Shown here piece by piece: positions 38,601 through 48,829 of a DNA stretch of 64,000 bases (positions within the stretch are counted from its first letter, which is position 1; the number at the start of each line of letters is the position of its first letter). The notes under the pieces were generated by a model. The model was not told the DNA's origin and made no database searches. It saw nothing but the letters and a program-made list of their open reading frames with translations. Source of the DNA: Roseovarius bejariae (GTDB taxonomy: Bacteria; Pseudomonadota; Alphaproteobacteria; Rhodobacterales; Rhodobacteraceae); the NCBI RefSeq assembly GCF_009669325.1, contig NZ_SZWE01000001.1:372402-436401 (forward strand), read 5' to 3'. A program made the translations under genes and the position numbers.

Positions 38601-39042
38601 CCTCCCCAAGGCTGACGCCAAGGCCGCCGCCCACGCTCCGCCGCAGGGTAACCTGAACCCCGGACACCTGGATCACACCGGGCCGCAACTCCCCCTGCAA
38701 CAGCGGCTTGAGGGCCAACGTGCCCTGCACGTCCGTCAGGTTGGCCAAGGGCTGACCCGCCTCGTCACGCACCGTGACCTCACGCAGGCTCAGCCGCGGA
38801 ATCCAGTCATCCTCCATGACAACCGACATATCCCCAAGGCCAAGCTGCAAATCGCCCGAATCCGCGTTGATCCGCTCGGTGATCCGCGTCCGCAGCCAAT
38901 CGGGCGCGCTTACCTGCGTGCCCACCAGCGCCATCAGCCCGACAACGCCGGCCACCACCAGCGCCAACAAGAACGCCAGTGCCCATAACAGCACCCGCCG
39001 CCATCTGCGGCGCGGTGGCTTGATGTCTTCCGTTTCACTCAT
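35689..39042 (-). CDS. AsmA-like (YhdP/DUF3971) envelope protein
   Basis: 1117 residues. One N-terminal membrane anchor ([20 protein letters not shown]) follows a basic stretch; the rest is long, beta-rich and periplasmic. The C-terminal AsmA-like domain shows [20 protein letters not shown] and [17 protein letters not shown]. YhdP and TamB relatives form bridges that carry phospholipid to the outer membrane, so a similar job is likely here. It overlaps queA, giving a two-gene operon. Confidence 0.9.
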   Translation of the reverse strand: MSETEDIKPPRRRWRRVLLWALAFLLALVVAGVVGLMALVGTQVSAPDWLRTRITERINADSGDLQLGLGDMSVVMEDDWIPRLSLREVTVRDEAGQPLANLTDVQGTLALKPLLQGELRPGVIQVSGVQVTLRRSVGGGLGVSLGEAATPAVEEAPSMAALLQPLEDLLREPHFASLARVEARNMTLRYEDARAQRAWTVDGGRLMLERTGEDLQIRGDFVLLGNRAYATTLAVNYTGRMGEAEAEFGVSFEDMPARDIAGQSPALTWLDALDAPISGALRAEVAEDGRLGPLNATLQIGAGVLQPTEATKPIPFSSARSYFTYDPRQQVLRFDEVSLESPWVSAQAEGQAYLVGMESGWPSELQAQFQVSRISANPAELYPAPVELEQVAMDMRLEMEPFRLSLGQMSLVDRDRYLVLRGEVQAEPEGWDLALDGEMDGLSPARLLELWPVGVKPKTRTWIDENVKTAELSEIQLAVRSQPKSRPDVFLGFDYTGLETRFIKDVPHIQAAAGHASLYDNRFVIAATEGFVQAAEGGRIDIAGTSFEVPNVAIKRGPARTQLRTESTITAALSLLNEEPFRFLDKAGRPVALADGRAVLEGRLDFLLKPGLKPDEVAFDVGGTLRDVRSEVLVPGRVLAATQLEVRAGNDSLTVGGEGRLGRVPVNGRYRAALGPEGGGAARVEGWVELSERFADEFNIGLPPGSLSGAGRADVVIDFEKGQPGAFEMTSDLAGVGLSLRQLDWSLPRAAQGRLEVAGRLGTPPELSRVALDAAGLSALGRVTLREDGQLERASFESVRVGTWLDAPVDLIGRGAGVTPAVQVRGGTVDLRQTSLSGEGQGDGQARREGGPVSLALDRLQISDGIALTDFRADLDMRRGADGSFTGKVNGGAPVRGRVVPQRGRSAFRIQSDNAGGVLGSAGLLKQARDGTLDLVLAPAEAPGTYDGQLTARDLRLKDAPALAALLNAMSVVGLLEQLDGEGIHFGEVDARFRLSPKRVTLYSGSAVGASMGISMDGYYFMESEQMDMQGVISPFYMLNGIGGIFTRRGEGLVGVNYELTGRAANPQVSMNPLSVFTPGMFRELFRRPPPERNGGQQAAPQQDERRPQDTGRGNGQ

Positions 39043-39148
39043 ATGATCCGACCGTGCAGGCCCTGCCCCGGCCTGCCTGCCTCGTCCTTTTCTCTGGCCT
39101 TACGCGTCCTAATATGAAACCGCAGACTGCACATAACAAGGATATCCC

Positions 39149-39616
39149 ATGACCGACAGCGCCCAAATGGCCCCCGATTTCACCCTGCCGCGCGATGGCG
39201 ACGACAACGTGACCCTCTCCACCCTGCGCCCCGCACCGGTGGTTTTGTTCTTCTACCCGCGCGACGACACCTCCGGCTGCACCAAGGAGGCCATCGGCTT
39301 CACCGAAATGCACGGGGAATTTCAGGCCCTCGGCGCCCATGTCATGGGGATTTCCAAGGATACCGTCGCCAAGCACGAAAAATTCCGCGACAAGCACAGC
39401 CTTGGCATCCCGCTTCTGTCGGACGCCGAGGACGAGGTCTGCGAGGCTTTCGGCGTCTTCAAGGAAAAGAAGATGTACGGCAAAACCTTCATGGGCATCG
39501 AACGCTCCACCTTTCTGATCGACGGCGAAGGACGCATCGCACGCGAATGGCGCAAGGTGAAAGTCCCCGGCCATGTCGAGGAGGTGCTCCAGGCCCTGAA
39601 AGACCTCACCGCATGA
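39149..39616 (+). CDS. bcp: Thioredoxin-dependent peroxiredoxin (BCP/PrxQ)
   Basis: 155 residues. Peroxidatic Cys44 lies in YPRDDTSGCTKEA. The resolving Cys five residues later, found in E. coli Bcp, is replaced (Ile49); the only other Cys is Cys98 in EDEVCEAFG, a position used in other PrxQ subtypes, so a different disulfide is likely. It overlaps the DUF455 gene in ATGA. Confidence 0.94.
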   Translation: MTDSAQMAPDFTLPRDGDDNVTLSTLRPAPVVLFFYPRDDTSGCTKEAIGFTEMHGEFQALGAHVMGISKDTVAKHEKFRDKHSLGIPLLSDAEDEVCEAFGVFKEKKMYGKTFMGIERSTFLIDGEGRIAREWRKVKVPGHVEEVLQALKDLTA

Positions 39617-40419
39617 CCCAAACGCTTGCAGAGATGGCGGTGGAGGTCCTCACCACCGCCGATGGCCGCGCCAAAACCGCCCTCTCGCGCCGCCATGCCG
39701 CCACGTGGTTTGCCGCCCGTGAGGCCGGGCAGGACATCCCCATCGGTCAGGCCATACCGCCGCTGCGCCCCGCCCGCCCCGAAAAGCCAGAGCTTCTGGA
39801 CCCCCGCGACGTGCCCCGCCGCCGCCCCGGAAGCCCACGGGGCCGCGTCGCCATCCTGCACGCCGTGGCCCATATCGAGCTCAACGCCGTTGACCTGCAC
39901 TGGGACATCATCGCGCGCTTCACCGACACGCCCATGCCCATGGGCTTCTACGACGACTGGGTGAAATCGGCGGACGAGGAATCCAAGCATTTCAACCTCG
40001 TCTCCGACAGCTTGGAGGCCCACGACAGCCACTACGGCGCCCTGCCCGCCCATGCGGGCATGTGGCGCGCCGCCGAGGATACGGCGCAGGACATCATGGG
40101 CCGCCTCGCCGTCGTGCCCATGGTGCTTGAGGCCCGCGGGCTCGACGTCACCCCCGGCATGATCGAGATTTTCGAGAAGGCCAAGGACGACCAGACCGTC
40201 GAGGCGCTCAAGGTCATCTACGCCGAAGAAGTCGGCCACGTGGCCTATGGCTCCAAATGGTTCCACTTCCTTTGCGGGCGTCACGAAAAAGACCCCAAAC
40301 AGGTCTTTCACGCGCTGGTGAAACGCTATTTCCACGGCCCGCTGAAGCCCCCCTTCAACGAGGAAAAGCGCGCCGAGGCGGGCCTGCCGCCCGATTTCTA
40401 CTGGCCCCTGGCCACCTGA
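39613..40419 (+). CDS. DUF455 ferritin-like protein
   Basis: 268 residues. The ferritin-like metal ligands are suggested by HAVAHIELNAVDLHWD, ADEESKHFNLV and YAEEVGHVAYGSKWF, each with an Glu-x-x-His pattern typical of di-iron helices. The family is related to MiaE-type oxygenases but its reaction is unknown. It is translationally coupled to bcp, which hints at oxidative-stress or iron handling (inference). ATG 39613 is chosen; the frame extends upstream inside bcp. Confidence 0.88.
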   Translation: MTQTLAEMAVEVLTTADGRAKTALSRRHAATWFAAREAGQDIPIGQAIPPLRPARPEKPELLDPRDVPRRRPGSPRGRVAILHAVAHIELNAVDLHWDIIARFTDTPMPMGFYDDWVKSADEESKHFNLVSDSLEAHDSHYGALPAHAGMWRAAEDTAQDIMGRLAVVPMVLEARGLDVTPGMIEIFEKAKDDQTVEALKVIYAEEVGHVAYGSKWFHFLCGRHEKDPKQVFHALVKRYFHGPLKPPFNEEKRAEAGLPPDFYWPLAT

Positions 40420-40442
40420 ACACCGCCAAAATGCCGCAGCTC

Positions 40443-40462
40443 CCCCGGGCAAATGCCCGGGG
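40443..40462 (+). terminator. Hairpin after the bcp-DUF455 pair
   Basis: CCCCGGGC-aaat-GCCCGGGG, a perfect eight-pair stem 23 bases after the DUF455 stop. There is no proper T-run. Confidence 0.4.
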
Positions 40463-40551
40463 CAAGCCTTTGTAGATCGGCGATTTTTTGCCACTCGCGC
40501 CACATCTTGCCGAAATTGGCGAATCACCAGCCCAAAAAACTTGCTCAAAGG

Positions 40552-40566
40552 TTAAGCACTGGCTAA
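40552..40566 (+). promoter_or_regulatory. CtrA-like site upstream of the M23-bactofilin operon
   Basis: TTAA-N7-CTAA, one mismatch from the CtrA consensus, about 100 bases before the start of the peptidase gene. CtrA control of a cell-shape operon would make sense, but the match alone is weak. Confidence 0.3.
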
Positions 40567-40661
40567 GCACTTGGGCCAAGGCGCGGTCACTTAATATGAC
40601 CACTTGAAAACTAAAAAAGCGTCGGCCGTTGGGAAAAGGGACAAAAGGGACGGGATTTTTC

Positions 40662-41973
<1,312 letters not shown>

Positions 41974-41984
<11 letters not shown>

Positions 41985-42513
41985 AAGCAAAATCAACGAA
42001 CCCGCGCCCAAGGCAGGTGACGCACCCAAACCGGCAGCGCCCGACACCAAGGCCGAGACGCCCCGCAGCGACGCGCCCAGCACCGAGTTCAAGGCCTCTG
42101 CGCCCAAGGCGAAACCGCCTGCGTCCGTGCTGTCGTCTGATCTGCATGTCACCGGCAACCTCAAAACCACCGGCGACATTCAGGTCGAAGGCACCATCGA
42201 AGGCGATATTCGCGCTCACCTTCTGACGGTTGGCGAAGGCGCCACCATCAAGGGCGAAGTGATTGCCGATGATGTCGTCGTGAACGGCCGTATCGTGGGC
42301 CGCGTGCGCGGCCTCAAGGTCCGCCTGACCTCGACCGCCCGTGTCGAAGGCGACATCATCCACAAGACCATCGCCATCGAATCCGGCGCCCACTTCGAAG
42401 GCTCGGTTCAGCGTCAGGACGATCCACTCAACGCCAAGGGCGGCAAGCCGTCCGGCGGTCAGGCCCAGGCCCAGGCTCCGGCGCAAACCAAGCCGGCCGA
42501 CGCCAAGTCGTAA
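41974..42513 (+). CDS. Bactofilin
   Basis: 179 residues. A Pro/Ala/Lys-rich disordered N-terminus (about residues 8-48) leads into the bactofilin beta-helix: SSDLHVTGNLKTTGDIQVEG, DDVVVNGRIVGRVRG and ARVEGDIIHKTIAIESGAHF. The C-terminal tail is again disordered. Bactofilins polymerise without nucleotide and recruit M23 peptidases to fixed sites on the cell wall, which matches the overlapping upstream gene. Confidence 0.95.
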
Positions 42514-42534
42514 GACACCGCACGACAGACACCC

Positions 42535-42567
42535 AAAGGCGCCCTGCCCCGGCAGCGGCGCCTTTTT
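42535..42567 (+). terminator. Intrinsic terminator of the M23-bactofilin operon
   Basis: AAAGGCGCC and GGCGCCTTT arms enclose a GC-rich loop and run into TTTTT. Confidence 0.88.
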
Positions 42568-42803
42568 CATGGGCAGCGGTCAAGCACCCCCTGACATGAC
42601 AAGATGGGTATCCGTAATACGTGGTTGACCCGGTCACTTGAGATGGCAGATCGAAATCGTAATTTGTTGTGGATGGACGAGTGACTGCTATGCGCAGGGA
42701 GGGGAGTTTGCAAAGTCTTTGCTTCAAACAACACAACATGGTGGGCTTTCCACCTATACGGCGATGAGCTTAACGTTGTTTTCTAACCCTATGGGCTACA
42801 ATC

Positions 42804-43757
42804 ATGCAAAAAAACACATTCTTATACGAGGTATCCCAGGAACTTGCGCGCTTCGACGCCAAACTCTTGGGTTTGTTTAGATGTCCGGTATGTCTTCGAG
42901 ACCTGCCGATTGGCAACTTTGGAAGCTCCGACGCAGACACTGCGATCAACGAAGAGCACATAATACCGGATTCAGTCGGGGGAAAACAAACGACCTTTCT
43001 GTGCAAAAGGTGCAATAGCACATTCGGGCACAAGCAGACAAAATGGCTCGTCGAGTGGATTGAGCTAAACGAGGGAGGCGCACCATTTCCGATAGATCCG
43101 AAAAAGCAGAAGGCTAGGATTAGTGCCAACGGCCGCAAATTGAATGGTTCAATACATCTCGGTGAGGATGGAGCGTTTGAATTTTACTCCGACCGAGAAC
43201 GTTCAAACCCAGTAGACTTCGATGCGCACTGGAGCGAACCAAAACCCTCGGAAATCAAGATTGAATTTTCTATGCCAGTCTTTTCTAACGAGGAAACTTT
43301 GCGGGTGGGCTATCTCACTGCCGCGTATGGTCTTTGGTTCAAGAATTTCGGTTATTCCTTTATCCTTCAGTCAAGCTTGGACATTGTCAGAAGGCAGATT
43401 CTGGACCCAGATAAAAACATTATGGATTGGAACTTTCTCATTGAGATCCCAGCTCGAGAAATCAGAGAGCCGGGCATCGGGCTTATGAGATTTGATGAAG
43501 ATTACTTTCCGATTGCTGTAATCTACGATCACATAGTGCTGCTGCCCACAGCGCAGAAACTACACCCTCCAAGCATGTCTGACGAAAAAATATCCAAGAA
43601 GCTGATGTCTCTGGGTGACGAAATTGCCCCACGTTTTCAGCATCGCTGCGTTGGACCAGCCGTTATGATTTGTGACGGTCAAGTCATTATTCAGCCAGAC
43701 ATGATTGCCAATGCGACTATCCCCCCTCAGCACATCTGGGTCGATGGCTGGCCATAG
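42804..43757 (+). CDS. HNH endonuclease (HNH_5-like), probably acquired
   Basis: 317 residues. The N-terminal nuclease module has a zinc CxxC at residues 27-30 (RCPVCLRDL), the catalytic NEEHIIPDSVGGK (His52), a second CxxCN at 67-71 (LCKRCNSTFGHK) and His76. The remaining 240 residues show no domain that I recognise. The gene is visibly more AT-rich than its neighbours and uses codons such as AGA, AGG and ATA that they avoid, pointing to horizontal transfer. No Shine-Dalgarno precedes ATG 42804. It could be a solitary defence or mobile nuclease; function untested. Confidence 0.8.
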   Translation: MQKNTFLYEVSQELARFDAKLLGLFRCPVCLRDLPIGNFGSSDADTAINEEHIIPDSVGGKQTTFLCKRCNSTFGHKQTKWLVEWIELNEGGAPFPIDPKKQKARISANGRKLNGSIHLGEDGAFEFYSDRERSNPVDFDAHWSEPKPSEIKIEFSMPVFSNEETLRVGYLTAAYGLWFKNFGYSFILQSSLDIVRRQILDPDKNIMDWNFLIEIPAREIREPGIGLMRFDEDYFPIAVIYDHIVLLPTAQKLHPPSMSDEKISKKLMSLGDEIAPRFQHRCVGPAVMICDGQVIIQPDMIANATIPPQHIWVDGWP

Positions 43758-44104
43758 GCGCAGCCCTTAGCGAGGAAAGGGCAGCTTACGCTGCACTTGG
43801 CGTGAACGTCTGCCTAAATGTCCACTCCGGGCTGACACCTGCCATTCACGCTCCGCTCATATCAACACATTCAAAAAATCTACGATGTCGCGGTTCCTGT
43901 CAAATCAATCACGTATTACTGATACCCTGAAAAGATTAAACATTCGTAACCGCAGGCATCACGCCTACCCGCCCCGGACTTGATCCGGGGCCCCACTCCG
44001 CCCGCCTGAGTCAGGAAATTTCGTACGACTCGTACGGTCGCCCGAATGCACACCCTGATTTTCGTACGAAACACGCGTACAAAACGTACGACTCGTACGA
44101 AAAA
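43758..44104. other. Non-coding tail of the HNH islet
   Basis: 347 bases with no credible gene. It holds AT-rich sequence, a CCCCGGA-cttga-TCCGGGG palindrome (43972-43990) and, from 44020, a run of CGTACG-rich repeats up to the mltG stop codon. No tRNA, integrase site or terminator with a T-run is evident. Confidence 0.6.
43972..43990. repeat. REP-like palindrome CCCCGGA/TCCGGGG
   Basis: A seven-pair perfect stem with loop CTTGA. The same palindrome is familiar from intergenic regions of many alphaproteobacteria. Confidence 0.5.
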
Positions 44105-44107
44105 TCA
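44020..44107. repeat. CGTACG-rich repeat cluster (copy A)
   Basis: CGTACG or GTAC occurs six times. Positions 44063-44091 match 57836-57864 at 27 of 29 bases, including an identical 16-mer CGTACAAAACGTACGA. Arms CTGATTTTCGTACGA (44055-44069) and TCGTACGAAAAATCAG (44092-44107) form an inverted repeat with one extra base. The cluster touches the mltG stop. Confidence 0.7.
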
Positions 44108-45268
44108 GTTCTGGCCTTGCTCCGCCTCAAGTGCGCGATAACGGGCCACGTTTTCGTTGTGCTCGGCCAGTGTCTCGGCAAAGGCATGGCCATCGCGCGG
44201 GTCCAGCGTTTTTGCCACGAAGAAGATGTAATCGGTGTCCAGAGGATTGACCGCCGCCTCGATACTGGCCCGTCCCGGATTGGCAATCGGTGTTGGTGGC
44301 AAGCCTTCGATTACGTAAGTATTCCAAGGGGTTGCAGCGCGAAGTTCACTCCGCCGCAAGCCCCGGCCAAGCACGCCTTCCCCCTTGGTGATGCCGTAGA
44401 TCACCGTCGGGTCGGTCTGCAATCTCATGCCCTGCCGCAAGCGGTTGGTAAAGACACTGGCCACCTGCCCGCGTTCCGAGGGCACGCCGGTTTCCTTCTC
44501 GATCACCGAGGCAAGGATTAACGCCTCGTACGGGGAGTCAAGCGGAATGCCTTCGGCCCTGTTCTGCCAGGCTTCGGCAAGGATAACATCCTGAGCCTGC
44601 CGCATTCTTTCGATCACGCTGCCGCGCGTATCCCCGGCGCGCACCTCGTAACTGTCGGGGGCAAGGCTGCCTTCGGGCGGGGTTTCGTTAACCTCTCCCT
44701 CCAGAACGTCGACCGATTGCAACCCATTGACGATCTGCCAGCTTGTCACCCCTTCGGCCACCGCGATGCGATAACGTGTATCGGCCTTTTCCCGCACGTT
44801 TTCAAAGGCTTCCGGTGCGTCGCTCTCCCCCGGAATGAAGGCCGCCTTCTCGACATAGCGGTTCGTGGCCGGATCCAGTTCGCGCACCTGCACTTCCGAC
44901 CGGGTTACCCCGATTCGATAAACCACCTCGGTCCCGCAGGTGCTTGCGCCTCCCCGGGTGATGATATCGGTGATCTCCTGCATGCTGGCCCCATCGGGGA
45001 TAAGCCAGCTTCCGGCCTTCAACTGACTGGATTTATTGGAATATTCCGCACCGACACGAAAGATGGTGCCGTTGCTCAAGGCGCCTTGCCCCACCAATTC
45101 CCGCGACACGGCGCGCATATTCGTGCCCCGTTCCACCCGCAGGCAGATGGATTCCTCCAAGGGCCCTTCCGCGGTGTATTCGGCCTGCCCCCAAAGGATC
45201 ACGCCCCCCAGAAGGAAAACCAGAACAACAAGGAAAGTCAGGAAGTTAGAGGCGATATGCCGCCACAT
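44105..45268 (-). CDS. mltG: Endolytic murein transglycosylase MltG
   Basis: 387 residues. One N-terminal membrane segment, then a LysM-like part and the YceG domain. The catalytic Glu is in LASVIEKETGVPSERGQVAS, and NRLRQGMRLQTDPTVIYGI is diagnostic. It cuts nascent glycan strands and so sets their length. ATG 45268 is chosen over 45289 because it overlaps the fabF stop in TGATG and gives a normal N-terminus. Confidence 0.95.
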   Translation of the reverse strand: MWRHIASNFLTFLVVLVFLLGGVILWGQAEYTAEGPLEESICLRVERGTNMRAVSRELVGQGALSNGTIFRVGAEYSNKSSQLKAGSWLIPDGASMQEITDIITRGGASTCGTEVVYRIGVTRSEVQVRELDPATNRYVEKAAFIPGESDAPEAFENVREKADTRYRIAVAEGVTSWQIVNGLQSVDVLEGEVNETPPEGSLAPDSYEVRAGDTRGSVIERMRQAQDVILAEAWQNRAEGIPLDSPYEALILASVIEKETGVPSERGQVASVFTNRLRQGMRLQTDPTVIYGITKGEGVLGRGLRRSELRAATPWNTYVIEGLPPTPIANPGRASIEAAVNPLDTDYIFFVAKTLDPRDGHAFAETLAEHNENVARYRALEAEQGQN

Positions 45269-46527
45269 CAGCGCAGCTTCCCGATGCAAAGCGAGGCATT
45301 GGTGCCGCCAAAGCCAAAGCTGTTGGACATCGCCACGTTGATCTCCCGCTCCCTTGCGGCATTGGGCGCAAGATCAAGCGGGGTTTCCACCGCCGGGTTA
45401 TCAAGGTTGATCGTCGGCGGCGCCACTTGGTCACGCACCGCAAGGATCGAGAAGATCGCCTCGATCGCCCCCGCAGCCCCCAGAAGGTGCCCGGTCGAAG
45501 ACTTGGTCGAACTCATCGTCGCCTTGCCCGCTGCCGCGCCCAGAAGTTTCTCAACCGCCTTCAATTCAATGGTATCCGCCATGGTCGAGGTGCCATGCGC
45601 GTTCATGTAATCCACCTCCGAAGGGTCGATCCCTGCGTGGCCAAGCGCCGCCTGCATCGCGCGGAATCCACCGTCGCCATCCTCCGACGGGGCGGTGATG
45701 TGATAGGCATCGCCCGACAGGCCATAGCCCAGAACCTCGGCGTAAATCTTGGCGCCACGCGCCTTGGCGTGCTCGTATTCCTCCAGCACGACAACACCCG
45801 CGCCCTCGCCCATGACAAACCCGTCCCGGTCCGCGTCATAGGGGCGGCTTGCCGCCTGCGGATCATCGGCGCGCTTGGTCGACAGGGCCTTGCAGGCGTT
45901 GAACCCGGCGATCCCGATCTCGCAAATCGCCGCCTCGGCGCCACCGGCCACCATCACGTCGGCATCGCCGTACTTGATCAGGCGCGAGGCATCGCCGATC
46001 GCATGCGCGCCCGTCGAACAGGCCGTCACCACAGCATGGTTCGGCCCTTTGAAGCCATAGCGAATGCTCACCTGCCCGCTGATCAGGTTGATCAGGGCGC
46101 CGGGGATGAAGAACGGCGAGACCCGCCGCACACCCTTGTCACGGATCAAAAGCGTTGTCTGCTCGATGGATTGCAGCCCCCCGATGCCCGAGCCCAGCAT
46201 CACGCCGGTCCGCATCAGGCTTTCTTCGTCCTCGGGGGTCCAGCCCGCATCGGCCACCGCCTGATCCGCAGCCGCCAACCCGTAAAGAATGAAATCATCC
46301 ACCTTGCGGCGCTCTTTCGGCGCCATGTGGTCGTCGGGGTTGAAGGTGCCATCGCTGCCATCGCCATAGGGCACTTCGCAGGCGTATTTCGTCGCGACGT
46401 TCTGGGGATCGAAACGGGTGATCGTTCCCGCCCCCGATTGCCCGTCCAGCAAGCGCTTCCAGCTTTCCTCGACCCCTGACGCCAAAGGCGTGACCAATCC
46501 AAGGCCGGTAACAACGACACGACGCAT
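45268..46527 (-). CDS. fabF: Beta-ketoacyl-ACP synthase II
   Basis: 419 residues. Condenses malonyl-ACP with acyl-ACP. Active-site Cys in VVTACSTGAHAIG, His in NAHGTSTMADTIEL and His in STKSSTGHLLGAAG. Starts MRRVVVTGLGLVTPLASG. Member of the fab cluster and coupled to mltG. Confidence 0.98.
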   Translation of the reverse strand: MRRVVVTGLGLVTPLASGVEESWKRLLDGQSGAGTITRFDPQNVATKYACEVPYGDGSDGTFNPDDHMAPKERRKVDDFILYGLAAADQAVADAGWTPEDEESLMRTGVMLGSGIGGLQSIEQTTLLIRDKGVRRVSPFFIPGALINLISGQVSIRYGFKGPNHAVVTACSTGAHAIGDASRLIKYGDADVMVAGGAEAAICEIGIAGFNACKALSTKRADDPQAASRPYDADRDGFVMGEGAGVVVLEEYEHAKARGAKIYAEVLGYGLSGDAYHITAPSEDGDGGFRAMQAALGHAGIDPSEVDYMNAHGTSTMADTIELKAVEKLLGAAAGKATMSSTKSSTGHLLGAAGAIEAIFSILAVRDQVAPPTINLDNPAVETPLDLAPNAAREREINVAMSNSFGFGGTNASLCIGKLR

Positions 46528-46597
46528 CCTGCTGCCCTCTCACAAATTTCCTCGGGTGCTCTTAGCGCGCCTTACCCCCGGGGGGCAAGCCCAAGCA

Positions 46598-46615
46598 GGC
46601 CCCGCAAGCGGGGCC
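46598..46615 (-). terminator. Hairpin between hisA-like gene and fabF
   Basis: GGCCCCGC-aa-GCGGGGCC, a perfect eight-pair stem with a two-base loop. No T-run follows, so it may be a processing or Rho-type signal. Confidence 0.35.
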
Positions 46616-46654
46616 ATGCCAGTGTTTCAGGTCGGAAATTGAACCCAAATCGCC

Positions 46655-47398
46655 TTACTGGAACTCGGCTGTGGGTTCGGGTTCGGCCTGCGCAAGGGCC
46701 AAGGCCTCTTGCAGGTCCACATCGCGCGACAGAAGCGCCCGACCGATCAATGTACCGGCCACGTTGGGCACATACTTGAGCCGCGAAACATCATCCGTGC
46801 TGCGCACGGTGCCACGCGCGATCACCGGATGGTGGGTCTGTGCGGCCAGATGGGTGATCACCCCAAGGCTGCCGTCGGTATCCTCGATATCGGCATCGAC
46901 ATCGGTCACGATGATCCCGGCCAGCGGCGCGTCATCAAAGGCCTTGATATAGTCCTCGGGCGTAAAGGCCGATTGCGATTTCCAGCCTTCGGTCATGACC
47001 GCGCCGTGGAAGACATCCACCGCCAGAACGATCTGATCCGGATAGAATTTGGCCAGCTCCCGCAACAAATCCGGGTCATGCGCCGCCATGGTACCGACAA
47101 CGATACGCCCCGCGCCCTTGTCGATCCAACGCTCGACCGCATCGCGTGAGCGGAAGCCACCCCCCAATTGCACGGGGATGCCTGCCGCACGGATGATGTC
47201 TTCCAGAAGCTCGGCATTATCGCCGTCCCCCGCAAGGGCATTGATATCCGTGACATGCATCCACTCGGCCCCGGCGGCGGCAAAACCACGCGCAGTCTCG
47301 ACCGGGTCCACATGCCAGATCACGGGTTCTTCCAAACGGCCCCGCGTCAGCGAAACACATTTGCCGTTGTGCAGTTCAAGGGTGGGATAAATGATCAT
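46655..47398 (-). CDS. HisA/HisF-related TIM-barrel paralogue
   Basis: 247 residues. HisA-like barrel: the start MIIYPTLELHNGKCVSLTRG aligns with HisA but has Glu where the catalytic Asp of ALDL stands. VQLGGGFRSRDAVERWIDKG and GRIVVGT keep the first phosphate site; AVDVFHGAVMTEGW keeps the second Asp and the Trp. The HisA stretch D-I-x-R-D-G-T-L is changed to DADIEDTDGSLG. It lies inside the fatty-acid cluster, not in a his operon, and is probably not the histidine enzyme. ATG 47398 is chosen over 47425. Confidence 0.8.
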   Translation of the reverse strand: MIIYPTLELHNGKCVSLTRGRLEEPVIWHVDPVETARGFAAAGAEWMHVTDINALAGDGDNAELLEDIIRAAGIPVQLGGGFRSRDAVERWIDKGAGRIVVGTMAAHDPDLLRELAKFYPDQIVLAVDVFHGAVMTEGWKSQSAFTPEDYIKAFDDAPLAGIIVTDVDADIEDTDGSLGVITHLAAQTHHPVIARGTVRSTDDVSRLKYVPNVAGTLIGRALLSRDVDLQEALALAQAEPEPTAEFQ

Positions 47399-47537
47399 GC
47401 CAGAAGTGCCTTTCCGTCGCATCATGCGCGCGCATCAGCGCGCAACCAGAATCGACTCTGGAGTGTCTTAGCGACCCCTGATTGTACCAAATCGGCATGA
47501 TGCGGCCAAATCGCGCCTTCTTGACCATGCGACAATG

Positions 47538-47568
47538 AAAAAGGCCCCCGCCAACCGGCAGGGGCCTT
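47538..47568 (-). terminator. Intrinsic terminator of acpP
   Basis: On the minus strand AAGGCCCC, an inner CTGCCGG-TTGGCG region and GGGGCCTT, then TTT. It lies 26 bases after acpP. Confidence 0.85.
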
Positions 47569-47593
47569 GGAAAATCGCAAAGCGACGGAAAGC

Positions 47594-47827
47594 TTACGAC
47601 GCTTCCTTGATGAACTTCACCGCGTCGCCGAAGGTCTGGATGGTTTCGGCTGCGTCGTCGGGAATTTCAATGCCGAACTCTTCTTCGAAGGCCATGACCA
47701 GCTCAACGGTGTCAAGGCTGTCAGCGCCCAGGTCGTCGATGAACGAGGCGTTCTCGGCCACCTTGTCCTCTTCAACGCCCAGATGTTCCACAACGATCTT
47801 TTTAACGCGATCTGCGATGTCGCTCAT
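47594..47827 (-). CDS. acpP: Acyl carrier protein
   Basis: 77 residues, acidic. The phosphopantetheine Ser is in [20 protein letters not shown]. Carries acyl chains through fatty-acid synthesis and, in this window, is the likely acyl donor for LuxI. It has its own terminator and probably its own promoter. Confidence 0.98.
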   Translation of the reverse strand: MSDIADRVKKIVVEHLGVEEDKVAENASFIDDLGADSLDTVELVMAFEEEFGIEIPDDAAETIQTFGDAVKFIKEAS

Positions 47828-47984
47828 GTCTTAATCCTCATCTACTTTCGAACCTTGCGGTCCGTTTTCCGCCCCTGCCCACGCCGGGAAGCGGGTTTGC
47901 TTATGCCCCTCCGGGCGGCTCTGACTGCCCTTCACTCGGGCGCGCCGGGGTCGGAACGGACCCACCGCCGACGAAACTGCGCCG

Positions 47985-48012
47985 CCTATAGCACATGGCG
48001 CGCGAATGGCAA
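47985..48012 (-). promoter_or_regulatory. Possible acpP promoter
   Basis: On the minus strand TTGCCA (48007-48012), 16 bases, TATAGG (47985-47990). This would leave a 5' leader of about 150 bases. Tentative. Confidence 0.35.
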
Positions 48013-48054
48013 ACGCTTTCGAAACAAGGACGGCACAGGCGCCGCCCTCGCCGC

Positions 48055-48792
48055 TCACAACATGGCCATACCGCCGTTCACATGCAAGGTGGCCCCGGTG
48101 ACGTATCCTGCCTCGGGACTGGCAAGGTACAAAACCGCCGCTGCGATTTCCTCGGGCGTGCCCATGCGCGCCGCCGGGATCTTGGAATTGATCGCCTCTT
48201 TCTGATCGTCGTTCAACTTGTCGGTCATCGCCGTGGCGATGAAGCCGGGCGCGACGGCATTGGCGGTAATGCCCCGGCTGGCCACCTCATAGGCGATGGA
48301 TTTGGTCATCCCCACCATGCCCGCCTTGGAGGCGGCATAGTTCACCTGCCCCGGGTTGCCGGTGGCCCCCACGATGGAACTGATGTTGATGATCCGGCCC
48401 CAGCGGGCCTTCATCATCGGGCGCATGACCCCCCGGCACAAACGCATGGTCGAGGTCAGGTTCACGTCAATGACGCTTTGCCATTCCTCGTCCGACATGC
48501 GCATGAAAATCTGGTCGCGGGTGATTCCGGCGTTGTTCACAAGAATATCCAGCGCGCCCATGGCCTCGATGGCCTGCTTGGGCAGGGCGTCCACGGCTTC
48601 CGCGTCACTCAGGTTGCAGGGCAGAACATGCGCCCGCTCACCCAGTTCCGCGGCCAAAGCCTCCAGCGGCTCAACCCGCGTGCCCGAAAGCCCCACGGTC
48701 GCCCCCGCCGCGTGCAGCGCCTTGGCAATCGCGCCGCCAATGCCGCCCGAGGCCCCGGTGACCAGCGCGCACTTTCCTGTCAGATCAAACAT
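48055..48792 (-). CDS. fabG: 3-oxoacyl-ACP reductase
   Basis: 245 residues. Short-chain dehydrogenase: nucleotide motif TGASGGIGGAIA, NNAG, catalytic Ser in ISSIVGATGN and the YAASK pair. Reduces 3-ketoacyl-ACP with NADPH. ATG 48792 is chosen over TTG 48798 because AAGGA precedes it at good spacing. Confidence 0.97.
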   Translation of the reverse strand: MFDLTGKCALVTGASGGIGGAIAKALHAAGATVGLSGTRVEPLEALAAELGERAHVLPCNLSDAEAVDALPKQAIEAMGALDILVNNAGITRDQIFMRMSDEEWQSVIDVNLTSTMRLCRGVMRPMMKARWGRIINISSIVGATGNPGQVNYAASKAGMVGMTKSIAYEVASRGITANAVAPGFIATAMTDKLNDDQKEAINSKIPAARMGTPEEIAAAVLYLASPEAGYVTGATLHVNGGMAML

Positions 48793-48829
48793 ATCCAATT
48801 CCTTTGTCTTTGCGCCAAATGCCTTGGCT

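Noticed and set aside
42571..44104. Prophage or integrative element
   Set aside because: No integrase, transposase, tRNA target or direct repeats flank the HNH gene, so only an acquired single-gene islet is supported.
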